From: Cephalopachus bancanus
Taxonomy: Eukaryota; Chordata; Mammalia; Primates; Tarsiidae
NCBI GenBank assembly: GCA_027257055.1
Contig: JAPVLO010000073.1
Span: forward strand, 1-64,000
Reading direction: 5' to 3'
DNA length: 64,000 bases
Shown here: positions 46,684 to 60,040 of the stretch, in pieces
Layout: the number at the start of each line of letters is the position of its first letter
How positions within the stretch are numbered: position 1 is the first letter of the stretch
Translations under genes and position numbers: made by a program
The notes under the pieces: generated by a model
Told to the model about the DNA's origin: nothing
Database searches by the model: none
What the model saw: only the letters and a program-made list of their open reading frames with translations

Positions 46684-46897
46684 AGATAATAGTCTTATAT
46701 TTAAAAGTCTAGGATCAAAAATATAGTCATAAGAAAAAAGTAATCTTGGCAACTGTCACACACCAAACAAAACCAATTTCAAACAGATCATGATCATAAA
46801 TGTGAAAGGTATATTTTTCAAAAAAGTTCTAGATGAAAAAACAAATATTTTATGGCTTTAGGACTGATAAAGAAGATGCATCTAGTACTAACTTTTA

Positions 46898-47194
46898 TTT
46901 TTTATTTTATTTTATTTTTTTGAGTTGGAGTCTCACTCTGTCGTCCAGACTGGAGTGCAGTGGCCGCTCGCGGCCATCGCAGCGTCGACCTGCTGGGCTC
47001 TGGCGATCCTTCCGCCTCAGCCTTCCAAGTAGCTGGAACTACAGGCGCGCACTACCACACCCGGCTAATTTTTTGATTTATTGTAGAGATGAGCTCTCAC
47101 CAAGTTGCCCAGATGGGTCTCGAACCCGCGGGCTCATGCAATTCACTCACCTCAGCCTCCCAAGGGATTACAGGCTGAGCCACCGAGCCCAGCT
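46898..47194 (-). mobile_element. Young Alu dimer, long subfamily
   Basis: Reverse dimer; tail of TTTTA units. Target duplication tagtactaactttta at 46883-46897 and 47195-47209. A few bases (caaaggcg) are deleted near its end (cctcccaagggatta). Confidence 0.95.
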
Positions 47195-47214
47195 TAGTAC
47201 TAACTTTTAAAGAA

Positions 47215-48150
47215 AATTGTTTATAAATTAAACTTGAAAAATTAAACAAGTACCTCACAAATATACCAAAATTTTATCATGAGGAATCAAACATCACTAG
47301 TTATAAGGGGAGTGGAAATCAAATACACACACACACACACACACAACACACACACACACACACAATACTATCACACATCCATCAGAACAGCTGAAGTGAA
47401 AAAAAACTAGCAATATCCAATACTGGGCAAAAATGTAGACCAACTGAAACACCTACATAGCTTGTATCACTGTAAATTGGAAGAACTGCTAGGGAAGACT
47501 GATTGCCAATATATACTAAAGTTGAATTTTATTGACAAAAATTTCTCCAAGTAGTTGTTTCCATTTGTAGTGATAAAAGCAATATATGTGAAATTCAGTT
47601 GGTCTACATCCTTGCCTAATACTTGATGTTGTAAGTTTTTTCATTGGCCTATAAACTAACAATCCAATTTTGGGTATATTCAATAGAAATGAGTGTGATG
47701 CCCAAGGGAAAAAAAAATGTAAGATAATGTTGATAAAAGCACTAATGTAATAACAAAAAAATTAAAAAGAAATGTATATGTCTATCAACAGTAGAATGTA
47801 TTAAAATGATGCTATAATTAAGGGACTATAACTAACAACACAAGAGGACAAACCTCTGCTACAAAAGCCAGTATGAATAAATCGCATAGACATAATTTTG
47901 ACCACAAAAATGTGAGACAAAAAGAATATATTCATGATTCCATTGACATAAAACTCTCTATATTCATAAGGATCAGGATAGTGATTATGTTTATGAAGGA
48001 AAATGGTTAGGAAATGCTTTTTCACCAGTAATGTATGAGAGGGAGCATTTTGGGAGTGAAAAATAATATTAATCTTGATCTAACAGGTAATTGCATGAGT
48101 ATATTAAAACATTGAGTTATAATCCTAAAATGTGTGTGCTTTAATATAGC
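47215..48150 (+). mobile_element. Old L1M/HAL1-like fragment
   Basis: Forward similarity to the ORF2 end: agtggaaatcaaatacacac, ccatcagaacagctgaagtg, tgtagaccaactgaaacacc, tgggtatattcaatagaaatg, atgtctatcaacagtagaat. Interrupted by a CA repeat. Family uncertain. Confidence 0.65.
47324..47363 (+). repeat. (CA)n microsatellite
   Basis: About 40 bases of CA with one break (acacaacacac), within the old L1. Confidence 0.95.
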
Positions 48151-48703
48151 TAAGTATTATCCTAAAAAAGAGAAAAATTAGATTTTTAGTTGTGACTGAC
48201 TTTTTACTATCTAAATTTTAGAATCGCATCATCACGCAATATTACAGAAATCTGTAGGGAGTGCATTGATTTTAGAGCGAACTGACATCTGTACAATATT
48301 AGATCTTCTAATTTCAGAATAAGGCATAATTTTCTGTCATTAAAATCTTTTTCATTTTTCTCAAATATGTCATAAGTTTATACATGGAGTTTTAAAATAT
48401 TATCTTAAATTTACATTTTATAGCTGTTATTTTTTATGCTATGGCAAACAAACATTCTGTTTGCAGCTAAGGATTTTTTCATAGTTCTTTTATAACTTAT
48501 TAACTATTGAAATAAAAAGTTTTCAGTTTATGTTTATACAATTTGAGGAAAGTTAACATAAAAGTCAGCTTCTACATCTGAATTTTCACTAGCTCTAAAT
48601 TGGTACATTCATATTTGATATGTTACTATAGAGAACCTTTTAATACAATCAATGACTTAATTTTTTAAATTAAAATAATAGCAATAATGTATAACCATGG
48701 CAA
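48151..48703. other. Unrecognised AT-rich DNA
   Basis: Nothing recognised. Confidence 0.5.
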
Positions 48704-48920
48704 ACTTTTATTGTATAATTGCAATATACCAAATTGCAATTGCCAAGCATTTTGCATATGTAATTACAATTAACCTTTACACAAACCTGTGATTTAAAAT
48801 CCATAATTATGCTCATTTTCATAGGTGAGGAAACTAAGACAGAGACCTTAATATGCCTAATACTACAATCAGTTAAAGGCAGATTTGGGTCAGTGATTCA
48901 AACCTTTGTGACCTAACAAA
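48704..48920 (-). mobile_element. MIR element
   Basis: Reverse MIR: actttattgt start, tgccaagcattttgcatatg, attaacctttacacaaacct, ctcattttcataggtgagga, aactaagacagagacc, ggcagatttgggtcagtgat, tcaaacctttgtgacc, in the expected order. Confidence 0.8.
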
Positions 48921-51298
48921 AATGAATTAAATATGATTTAATTTCTCATTAATTAATTATAGGAATCAACATTATTATCGATTAAAACATACCAATACTT
49001 CACTATCACATGCTTTAGTTTAGCAAATACTATTTACAATCCTTCTTCAAAAGGGAATTTAATTATTTTAATCATTTGTAGATAAATCTCAAATATTGAC
49101 TAAAAGCACATTTCATCATATTGAAAAACTATTTCACATAATTGTAAATGAACTAAAAATGTTACTGATATTTGTCAAATAGCATTACAAACTGCATTAT
49201 TTATGTGGTGTGAATACAAAATATAATATTCTAAATTTGGTTCAATGGGTATATTTTTTACTGCAAAACTTAGTGCTGTTTTTAGTGGACAATAATTATC
49301 TTGGCTTTATAAAAAACAACTTATATATTTATATTAAAGTTAATATTAATTAGTATTAATATTTATATTTAAATTAAAATTAATGTTTATGTATAAAATA
49401 GTCATCAAGTGGAATAGAATATGTGTGTAATGTAATGGAAGAGTAATAATCAAGATGCCTTTATAGAATAGCAAACATTTGACTTTCTAATAGCATTTAT
49501 AAATGCATTGCTTGCATAAACAGAAATTTTAAAATAAGTTAACAAAATTATCATTAGTTAAATATGGTTCACAGAAAGGAATCATGTTTTTCACAGCAGG
49601 TAAAGGATTATCATATGCATTATTTTAAGAATGTCAATAAATCAGCTGATTTTTACTAAAGCATAAGGCTATGTAACCAAAATGTAGTTCATGATTCTGC
49701 ACAGTAAGGAAAAGAGGATTACTTAGATAACACTGTATCACTGTGTGAGGATTAGTGACAACTGCTTTAGTTTGGAGTAAAATATTTTATAGTAAAAAAA
49801 AGTCAAATGTCATGGTTTAATTCACTTTTCATCAGTCATACTGTTAAAGTTTACTATTGAAATATTCTAGGAAAGTACCATTTGGTTTATTTGAAGTCCT
49901 TGTCATGTATATTATAGGAGGATATTACTTCTTCTCAGAAAGATAAAATTACCACCACACAGTGAATCTGCAAACAACAAAACAATTGCACTTTTGAAAA
50001 ATGGAAAGCAGACACACAAGGCACATGTGGCACAAATACACAAACCCAAAGGCTTTGAGCTATTTTGACCTGAAACTTTTCACCACAAATAACATATTTA
50101 AAACATATTAAGGACAGAGATTATTTTTTGTTTACCCAAACTATACTGAATTTAAATAGTAATGATGTATAAGGATATATATTTCTAATGTCATAAAAAT
50201 ATACCTATGGAAACAAATTTAATGACGTTCATCTGATATTTAAATACTATACAAAATTAATTAACTCATATTTTTGTATGTAAAATAATTGATCTTCTTT
50301 GTCTAACAGAAGTCTAATTAATGCTTCTAAACTTAAAAAAAAAACATTCCAAAACTATTTGAAAAGAATGAGTCACTAACTATTATTGACATAGCTCTTA
50401 ATAAATGTAGAATTTCTTATGAATTGCATCACATAAACTTATTTCTCTTTTGTTTCTACCACTTTCATGTCTTTTTTCTCCCTTTCTCCTCCCTGTGAAT
50501 TATTTGACTGCCTTTAAGTGCAGATCCTGTGACTAATTTATAGTTGATATTGGTTTTAATAAAGATGGTTTCAGGTAAGTAGTGTGAGTTCTGAACCAAT
50601 GAAATAGAGTGTGTTTGTTTATAGAAAAAATAAAAAGCTCTCTGAATAAATATATTATTTTTCTTTTACACTATTTTCAAACTTAAAGTTAATATGATAT
50701 CTATTTTACTGTATTTATTTTGTTTTATCTCAAAGGATATTCAGAGGTTTCTTAGAGATTTAATAGTAAACATAGCAATAATTTGAGAATTTATATAATA
50801 TCATAATAATTCTTCCAGGATTAAACATCATTGTACAATAAACTATAATTCCATGCAAAACTAGGTTTGCAAAAGCTGTCAATTTTTCCCCTTTCCTTGT
50901 GTGTGGCTATGTATATGAGGAAAGTGGGAAAACGTTCAGAACACTAGAATAAAATTCAAGAGAACAGAATTCTAACATTACTTTGCTACATATTGTACAA
51001 GAAAAAAGAGAAGTGCAGTAGACATTTTTCTTTCTATTAATGAGAATAGTCTACTGAAAAAAATAAAATATGAAGAGCACATTTTATACACATTTTATAC
51101 AAAAATCAGCACCAGATTTCTTTACAGAAAAAATCTATCAAATATCAAAGAAAGTTAGCTCCAATCCTGTATTATACAAGTTTCAGAATATAGATCTAAA
51201 GATGCTAAGCTCATTTTATAAGACTAAACTATTCTTTCAGTAAACTTTTAAAAATCAGACTATACCAAATGCAAATTACAAAGCAAATTTCCACTTTT
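48921..51298. other. AT-rich DNA without recognised elements
   Basis: 2.4 kb in which I see no transposon, gene or RNA. It is the longest stretch here free of named repeats, together with 57.8-60.8 kb. Both could hold ancient repeats too diverged to see by eye. Confidence 0.5.
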
Positions 51299-51314
51299 AT
51301 AAAATATTTTTTCA

Positions 51315-51602
51315 GCCGGGCTCAGTGGCTCAGCCTGTAATCCTGCGCCTTTTGGGAGACTGAGGTGAGTGGATTGCCTGAGCCCGCGGGTTCGAGACCC
51401 ATCTGGGCAGCAAGACCTCATCTCTACAATAAATCAAAAACTCAGTGTGGTAGCGCATGCCTGTAATTCTGGCTACTTGGAAGGCTAAGGCGGAAGGATC
51501 GCCGGAGCCCAGCAGGCGAGGCTGCGGTGGCCGGGAGTGGCCACTGCACTCCAGTCTGGGCGATAAATTATTTATTTAATAAATAATTAAATAAATAAAT
51601 AA
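51315..51602 (+). mobile_element. Young Alu dimer, short subfamily
   Basis: Forward dimer from gccgggctcagtggctcagc to cagtctgggcgat; the final cagagtgagactccaactc is replaced by an A/T-rich ataaattatttatttaataa tail. Short form gggcagcaagacctc. Target duplication about ataaaatattttt on both sides. Confidence 0.93.
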
Positions 51603-52243
51603 AATAAAATATTTTTCACAAAGTGAATTATCTCTTTGCAACTATTATCTAAATTAAGTAATAGAATATGATACAAACTCAGGTCTTTTCATACTACCTC
51701 TCAAGTATTAGTATTTTTCAAAGGTAACATATATACTACCTCCTAAAGTTAATCTACAGAAATTACTCTTAGTGTCTGGGTTTTTCGTTCTATATTTTAT
51801 TGTAAGATTCATCCACAGAGTTGCAGTGGCTATAGATAATTCCTTCTTGGTAGTTTATAAAATTTCAACAATTTAAATATGCTACAATATGATTTACCAT
51901 CTTAATGGGCCTTAGGATGGTTTCAAGTATTTGATCAGAACAATTTATGTTGCTATAAACCTTCTTGCCTATATTTTTTGGTGTCTGTACAAATACATTT
52001 ATATTGGAAGTGAATTTTCTGGTCACAGGATACACATCTATTCAAGTCTAGTAGAGATTGTCAAACAGTTTTTAAAACAGTTGCACCAAATTACATAACC
52101 AAAATCACTACATAAATTCACATTGTTGCACAACCTCACTATCACATCATATCAAAACTTATTTTTATTATAGTCATTATGGTGGATGAAAAGTGATATC
52201 AAATTGTGTCATTAATATTTTCTGATTACTAATATTAATTTCT

Positions 52244-53797
52244 TTGTCAGATACACAATTAGCAATTTTTTTTCCCATTCTGTGAGTTGCCTCCTTGCTT
52301 CCTTGATGGTTTCTTTTGCTGTATAAAAGCTTTTCATTTTGATGAGGTCTCACTTGTCTATCTTATCTTTTCTGGCATTCACTTTTGGGAATTTTATCAA
52401 GAACTGGTTTCCTACTCCAATGTGCATAAGAGTGCTTTCTGCATTTTCTTCTAGGATTCTTATAGTTTGAGGTTTTACATTTGGATCTCTGATTCGTTTG
52501 GAGTTGATTTTTATATATGGTGATAGGCAAGGGTCCTGTTTTATTCTTCTGCATGTGGTTAGCCAGTTTCCTGAGCATCATTTGCTAAATAAGTTCTCCT
52601 TTTCCTAGCTGTTGTTATTGATGATTTTGTCGAGGATGAATTGGTTGAGAGATCGAGTTTCACTTCCAGAATCTCTATCCTCTTCCATTGGTCTATATGC
52701 CTCTATTTGTACCAGTACCAGGCTGTTTTGATTATGGTAGCCTTATAAAAGCATTTATAGTCAGGCAGCATGATATGTCTTGCTTTGTTCCTTTTGCTGA
52801 GAATTGTTTTGGTTATTCATGCTCTTTTTTGCTAATTGTGTATCTGTGCTAAATGTGTATCTGACAAAGGACTAACATCCAGGACCAACAAGAAACTCAA
52901 ATGAGCTGAAAGGAAACAAAATAAAACAACAACAAAAAAATAGTCCTATTAAAAAATGGGCAGATGACATGAAAAGACACTTCTCAAAAGCAGACATATG
53001 AGCAGCCAACAGATACATGAAAAAATGTTCAGTCTCACTAATCATCAGAGAAATGCAAATCAAAACCACATTGAGACACCATCTAACTCCAGTAAGGATG
53101 GCCATCATTAATAAATCAAAAAAACAGATGCTGGTATGGGAACAGAGCAAAAAGGATGTTTCTAAATTGTTGGTGGGAGTGAAAACCAGTCCAACGTCTA
53201 TGGAAAATAGTGTGGTGATTTCTAAAGGAACTAGGAATTGACCTTCCATACAATCCAGCAATCCCCCTTTTGTGAATATACTCTGAGGAACATAAATTGT
53301 TCTACAAAAAAAAAAAAAACCCAGCTGCACATGCATATTTATTGCTGTTACTATTCACAATAGCAAAAACATGGAACCAACTCTACTGTCCATCAAAAGT
53401 GAACTGGATAAAGAAAACGTAGTACATATGCACAATGGAATATTATGCAGTCATAAAGAAAGATAAAATGAACTTCACAGCAAATTGGATGGAGTTGGAG
53501 ACAATCATATTTAGTGATCTATCAAAAAAAGAAAGAACCAAATACAACATGTTCTCATTCATAAATGGGACCTGAACATTAATCACAGTAGCACAAGGAA
53601 GGGATTGGCAGTCACAGAACACTGCCAAGGAAGTGCAGAGGCACATAGCAACACAAAAGGTACCTGGCCCTATGCTAAGGGAAGTGAGGACCAGTTTGAG
53701 GTCCAAACTTCACCTGCATGTAGACTACTTATGTACCTAATTCTGACTTGTACCCCGCATCTCTATAATGAAATTATTTTAAAATAAATAATTTTAA
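52244..53797 (+). mobile_element. Young L1 with 5' inversion (twin priming)
   Basis: 52244-52835 reads as reverse-strand ORF2 (cttgatggtttcttttgctg, accagtaccaggctgttttg); from about 52845 the strand flips to forward ORF2 end (gacaaaggactaacatccag, gcagccaacagatacatgaa, attcacaatagcaaaaacat) and 3' UTR. Target duplication aatattaatttct at 52231-52243 and 53798-53810 frames both halves. Its 3' UTR is diverged from the youngest copies. Confidence 0.92.
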
Positions 53798-54461
53798 AAT
53801 ATTAATTTCTCAGGATACTAATGAAGTTGAGTACTGTTTTAAATCTTCATTGGCCATTTATAAAGTATTAAAGTATATTTTTTTCTTTTGGGTTGTATAC
53901 ATTTTCTTATTTGCTTTTAGAATATCTATGTGCATAGGAATATGAATAAAAGTAGAAATATGAATATATGTATTTGTATGATTATATATGTAAGTATATC
54001 TGAATATATGTATGTAGAAATATATAGAAATGCTTATCTATATGTACTTTTGTATATATAACTTCTCCAACTTTGTGATTTTCTTTCTTATTATTTTAAA
54101 GGTGCTTTTGATCAATTGAAGCATTTGATTATAATATAATCCAACTTATCATGCTTCCCTGATGATTAGTATGTACTGAATCCTATTATCTGGTGGTTGC
54201 AATTAGAAATTTCTTAATGATTATTAAATTTGGTTACATTTTTATATTCTTATTCATCATTTGCATATTCTTTTTGGTGACATTCTTGTTCAAGATGTTT
54301 ATCCAGTTTCCTGTTAGGTAGTCTCTTTTTTTATTGATATATAGAAGTTCTACTTTATTTTAGTTGTATATTTTGAAAGATATAGTTTATTACAGTCTCC
54401 TATTTTGTTCTTGTTTCTTTTATTTTGCTAGTGTTGGCTTTAAAGCTGTAATGTCAAAGTA

Positions 54462-55702
54462 TGAGGTTGACAATTAAGTTCATGAACTTGCCGCTATGCA
54501 CTTATGTTGACAGCATTGTGCAAACAACTTGATAAGGTTTCATAACCTTGATATATCAGTGTCTCACAGCTGTGTTCATGTCAACATGTGGTGGTGTCTT
54601 GCTGAGTGGCATTCATTATTGTTGTTGCATGTTTTTATGTGTCATCTAGAGAATGTCGGAGCTTAAATTAGAGCAATGACAAAACACTAAATTTCTTGTT
54701 AAACTTGGCAAGAGTGGAAGTGAAATCAGGGACATGTTAGTCCAAGTTCATGGGGATAATGCCATGAAGAAAATAGCAGTGTAAAAATTGGCTAATCCAG
54801 GCTCTGTGGCTCAGCCTGTAATCCCACGCCTTTGGGAGACTGAGGTGAGTGGATTGCCTGAGCCCGCGGGTTCGAGACCCGCCTGGGCAGCAAGACCTCA
54901 TCTCTACAATAAATCTAAAAATCAGCCGCGCGTGGTGACGCATGCCTGTAATTCTGGCTACTCGGAAGGCTGAGGCGGAAGGATCGCCGGAGCCCAGCAG
55001 GCAAGGCTGCAGTGGCCGCTCCTGGCCACTGTACTCCAGTCTGGGAGACTGAGTGAGACTCCAACTCAAAAATAAATAAATAAATACATAAATACATAAA
55101 TAAATAAAAATTGGCTAAATGTTTTTCTGAGGGAAGAGTAAAGTATCACTGATGAAGAGAGTTCAGGATAGCCAATAATGAGTAGAACAGACAAAAAACT
55201 TTGCAAACAATTGTTGAATTGTGCTCCAAAATCATCGACTGACTGTGAGAAACATAGCAGTCTAAATAAACATTGATAGAAAAACAGAAAAATTTCAACT
55301 AAAAATCTTGGCATGAGAACAGTACGTGCAAAATGGTCCCAAAGGAGCTCTTGCATCACAGCAATTCACCAGCTCACACAACAGTATACAAGTAACTATT
55401 GGAACATCCTCACTATTTACCTGAGCTGCCCCTGATGACTTTTTTATTTACTTAAAGACAAAGGAAAATTTTAAAGGAAGACATTTTTATTACATTCAGG
55501 ACATCAAGGATATTAAGATAGCAGCTTGGATGGCCATTCCAGAAAAAGAGTTCCAAAATTACTTTGATGGTTGGACTAGGAGCTGGCATTGATGCATAAG
55601 CTCCCAAAGGGAGCACTTCTAAGGTGACCATAGTAAAATTTAACAATGAGTTATGTAGTACTTTTTCTAGAATGAGTTCATGAACTTAATTGTCAGGCCA
55701 TG
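54462..55702 (+). mobile_element. mariner transposon (Hsmar2-like), internally deleted
   Basis: Bounded by TA (54460-54461 and 55703-55704). Ends are inverted repeats: tgaggttgacaattaagttc on the left and the complement of ttcatgaacttaattgtcag on the right. From 54653 it encodes the N-terminal DNA-binding start (MSELKLEQ, KFLVKLGKSGSEIRDMLVQV). Near 55425 AAPDDFFIYLK carries the last catalytic Asp region. The segment with the first catalytic residues is missing and stops are present, so it is inactive. An Alu is inserted at 54797. Confidence 0.88.
54797..55105 (+). mobile_element. Young Alu dimer, short subfamily, inside mariner
   Basis: Forward dimer (ggctctgtggctcagcctg; gggcagcaagacctc) with an aaataaataaatacat tail. 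Target duplication aaaaattggctaa at 54783-54795 and 55106-55118. Confidence 0.95.
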
Positions 55703-56829
55703 TAGTTCATTCTATTATCTGACTATTGTTTTCTTTTTGGTAGAACTTTTTTGTCCTACTTATTAAATCTAAAGTCATAAAAACCATCTTTTAAAAGCTT
55801 TATTTTTAATTTATAATTTCTCAGAAATAGATTTTTATATGAGGAAGATATCAAGGTTATTATTTTTGCTTGTGGATGTCCAAATAACTTCACTGTCTCA
55901 AGAAATGTATTGTAGGCAAGTAGAGACATATATTCTGCTCCCAGTTTCTATTAAAGCAGGTTCCAATAGTCTATAGAACATTGAATGTAGGTCTAGGTGA
56001 GTGACTAAAAGAGGTCCAGCTACAGCTAATTTTTTGAGTATTTTAAGCCTGAGTAAATTAGGTCATGGATTAAAAATGGGTGAATACAGACTACTGTACT
56101 AGAGAGTTGGATAGAATGGTATGTCTCAAAACTGTAATTTGAAACTTCACATCTTTATGAATAAAAAGTCTTCCTTCTCTAGTTCCCAAGTTTCAGTTAG
56201 GCCAGTTCAGATGTTTCAAGTCCAAAAACATGACCTTAGAAAAGAACCAAGTGATGTCAGGCTGGAAGCTTCTTGGGAAAATGCTAGGAAAATCCACTCC
56301 GGGTTTTAGATTCAATGGGATTTTGCCAACAGTGTTCAGCCTTAGAAAATCCTGGCCAGGCATTCCAGTTAATGTATTGAAAAGAAAATTCTTTCTGAAT
56401 TAAATTGAATTTGAGTTTTTGTCATAAGTGAAGCTACCATACATAAGCGAGTCTATTTCTGGACTTCTGTCCCATTGGTCTATTTATCTTTACCTGTACC
56501 AATATCATAATTTTATAATTACTTACCTTGAAGTCTGGAAATCTTGCAGAGTACATCTTCCATAGTTTTATTATATATGTATATTAAGTTTTATTATATA
56601 TATGTATAAAGTTTGACTTGGCTGTACCAAATTCCTTGCATTTCCATACAGATTTTTATATTAGCTTATTATTTCAACAGAAACACACTGAGATTATAAT
56701 TGGGATTGAATTGAATATGTAGCTGAATTTTGGAGAGGAGAAATTTTTTCCAGCACTTTAAATAATGCTTCAAATATTTTATTGGCTTGCATCTTTTATT
56801 ATGAGATTTTTAAATTTAAGGTTCAAATT

Positions 56830-57015
56830 ATCATAATACTATAAGAAAGGGATTGACAGTAGAGAGAAACTGCCAGGGGAGGGGGGTGGGATTGGGAGTT
56901 GAGGGAAACTGCCAGGGAAGGTAGGGATATACCTTATCAGCAAGAGTACTGGCATAATTAATATTTGTATACTTAACCCTGGATTGTACATCTTTATAAT
57001 TTAAAAAATTGTGGT
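56830..57015 (+). mobile_element. Short L1 3' end
   Basis: Forward 3' UTR only: aagaaagggattgacagtag, gggattgggagttgagggaa, taaccctggattgtac and an A/T tail. Probable target duplication ggttcaaatt / ggttcaattt. Confidence 0.85.
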
Positions 57016-59912
57016 TCAATTTTTAAAAATAAATTATGGTATATTCTCTTTCATTAAGCTTTCAACATTGCATCTGTATCATTTTCCTACTCTTCTCCTT
57101 TTGGGACTCCAGATACGCATGTTAGACTTTTTTCACTATACTATTAGGTTATTTTCAGTGTTTTAGTTTGGATGCTTTATAATGATTTGGTTTTCTGTTG
57201 ATCGTCCACTATCAAGCCTTCTATTGTTGAGCTTTTTTATTGATTGATTAGCTTTATGTTTTTGTTATAAAATCCCCATTTGACTTTTATATATTTTTAT
57301 TTCAAAATGATAAAAATATATTTTATTTATTTTCTCTTTCTGTGTCCTCTATGTTATTAAACATGGAAATTATGCTTATTTTAAGGTAAATTTTTTGTTG
57401 TAAGTTTTCTCTCTTGTGTTTTGTCTTATATTATTAACAATGCCTATTTTACTTGAATGCTGGAAATTTTATATTTATTATTTGAATTATCCTCACTTGA
57501 ACGTTTACAGTTTCTTTAGCTACACATGCTACACAGGTTTATTAGGTAATAATTGAGACTTTGTTCAGCCAGGGTAGCACTTTTGTTAAAGTTCTGACAA
57601 AAATTTTTTTCCAGATCATAGGGTGTAACTAATTTTCACAGGACTCCTAACTCCAGTGTGTTCAGAATTATAATCTTTGTTTGTTTTAAATGCAATGGGT
57701 CTCTCACAGATCTGATCTGCTTTTTAAAGGGCATTTAAAGAGTTTTATTTTTATATTTCTTCTGCAACACACAGCTTCAAATGTTTGAAAATATATTGAG
57801 AAAAAATCTAGCAACATGTCAAACTCAGCTCTTTTGTCTCATGAAATTATTCAAAGTTCTGATTTTTTCTCTATTCTATAATAATAACTTTTGCCCTGAA
57901 AAAGTCCTAAATTCACAGACACTTGTTCCATGCCCAGAATTTGCAAATGTCTATTGAGAAATAGTGGCTTTAAACTATCAGTTCACGTCTCAGAAGCTAT
58001 ATTCTCACTGAAATCTTGGCTCCCCAATTCTGTTGCATCAATAGCTCTCAGATACATTTAAACAAATTACTTTAAAACTTCTCTACTATATTGAAGAGGT
58101 GTAATGACACTAATGAATTTAAAAGTAATTATATTCATAATGTTAGAAATGTTGCTTTTTAAATACATTCTAACATGTTCTATAAGCATCATTTAACTTT
58201 ATGTGTGAAAGTAATTAAAAGTTATAAAGGAAAGTAAGGAGAGAGAAAAATTTTAAGATACTTTAAGAAGACAGTTATTTGTAACATCATTAAACTAATT
58301 CTCAGATAAAAGGTAGAGTAAATGTATCACTTGACATTCAGTGTTTATTCATTTCTTTAATCTCATTGCACTCATCTCATTTTGCTTTACAAACTTTGGG
58401 GCAATTTTCAGGTAATACAAGTTGTTAGTCTAAATGTAATGCTTCTAAATAATGTGTCTTAGATGTTTCATGTAAAAAGTGCTACACACTTCCAAAATTT
58501 TAAAAATCGTGCATAGCATATTCTACTCCTGGAGATAAATATTTGATTTAAAAACATATTCTTTTTATGACTTACACTGAGGCATCCTGTTTAACTTCAG
58601 ACAATTTAATATTTTTAAAATTTACTGTATGATGATATAATTTCTTGCTTTTTCTTTTACACTTTTGACATCATATATGACAAAATAAACTCTCACTTTT
58701 ATCTTTTTCATAAGACTTTTAAAATCTCAGCTAACTATGACCTCACCTTGAAAAACACTACTTGTTTATATGTAAAACTTATGGATAATATAAACCTTAT
58801 CTTCTGTTTCTTTCTCAGTTTCCTTCCTTAAAAAATAACTACTTATCTCATAAAAAATAATACAAAATTACACTCCTCTGACCACACTATAATGTTTAAA
58901 CTATAAATAAAATATTAATGCATAATAGAGTCTAGATTTAAACACATCTCATCATTTTCTGTCTTCTGTTAATGCCCTTACATTCAATCATACTGAACTG
59001 TTCCTGTCTTCTTCTAGCTTATTTTTTCCTAAAATGTTATGTTATTTTTATAATTTCTACACTTCCGCACAACAAAAATTTCTCTATTTTATTTTTGTAT
59101 AAAGAAATACTTTTCAACTTTCAAGTTTGCATGATATTAATATTTACACATATTTTAGCCTCATCTATGAAGGTGTTTTAGAACTTGATTTCCTATACTT
59201 AATTTCCTCCCATGATTCAAGAGCTTATATCTCGATTACAGGATATTTTTCATCCAAGTGCATTATGTTAACATTACTTTTTTTCACTTTTTTGTTTTGC
59301 TTAGAAAGAAAAATCTCCTATTTTTCTCTGAAGTTCTCTTAATTAAGCTCAAATTTCTTTTTCTGATATCTCTAGTATTTATTATGACTTTTAAAAATCT
59401 TTGAAGGTAAAAATCAAGTCATAAACTTCTTAACCAGCATGTATTGTTGAGAATAAATAAATATTTATTATGTTGAGGGAATTTAAGGAAGTATTTTTTC
59501 CAGGTTTGTTGATAATGTGTCCAATAACCTGATAACCATTTTGTTTTATTTATATATTCTATATATTTTTGTGTGTATATATTTACATATAATGTTATTT
59601 TGGCACACTGTCTTAACAAGAAACTAGCGCACTTTTAGAAAATCAATAGCAACAGATAGGTACAGCCTCAGGAAAGAATCTAAGGAGTCTAGTACCATTT
59701 TATAGCATTCCCATAGCCAAACTTAATAGACCAGCAAGGAAGGTGAATACTTATTACTTGAAGACCTATCCTCTAATGGGCTTCTGATATGTATAGCTCT
59801 TTAGTTTGTTGATATGCATGAAAGTAGATAATTATAAGCTGTATTTGAACCAGTTTTTTGTAGTAGAGTGAATAAGTTATTCGTTCCTTCAAGTTAAATA
59901 TGAATAAGATAA

Positions 59913-60040
59913 AATGTTCTTCATTTTCCAAGTAGTCAATTGATACCCAATAAAGCGTCATTTACTAGTATTTGTAGTTTAGGAAACAAATTAACACATT
60001 TCCATAAATGCAATTTTTATGTTTGAGAGCTCTCACAAAA
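59913..60040 (+). repeat. Diverged local duplication, copy 1
   Basis: Shares gatacccaataaa, agtatttgtagtttaggaa and atgtttgagagctc with 60713-60842 in the same order and spacing. Confidence 0.82.

Larger units (their letters stand above)
51790..57760 (-). mobile_element. Very old L1M (L1ME-like), heavily invaded
   Basis: Reverse-strand similarity in collinear pieces: 51790-52243 (gaattttctggtcacaggat, gattgtcaaacagtttttaa), 53811-54330 (actaatgaagttgagtactg, tggccatttataaag), 56410-56826 (tctatttctggacttctgtcc, ttccttgcatttccatacag, gggattgaattgaatatg) and possibly 57045-57760 (ttttgggactccagatacg, gaatgctggaaattttatat). Interrupted by the elements listed inside. That all pieces are one element is inferred from order and orientation. 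55705-56409 holds nothing recognisable. Confidence 0.6.
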
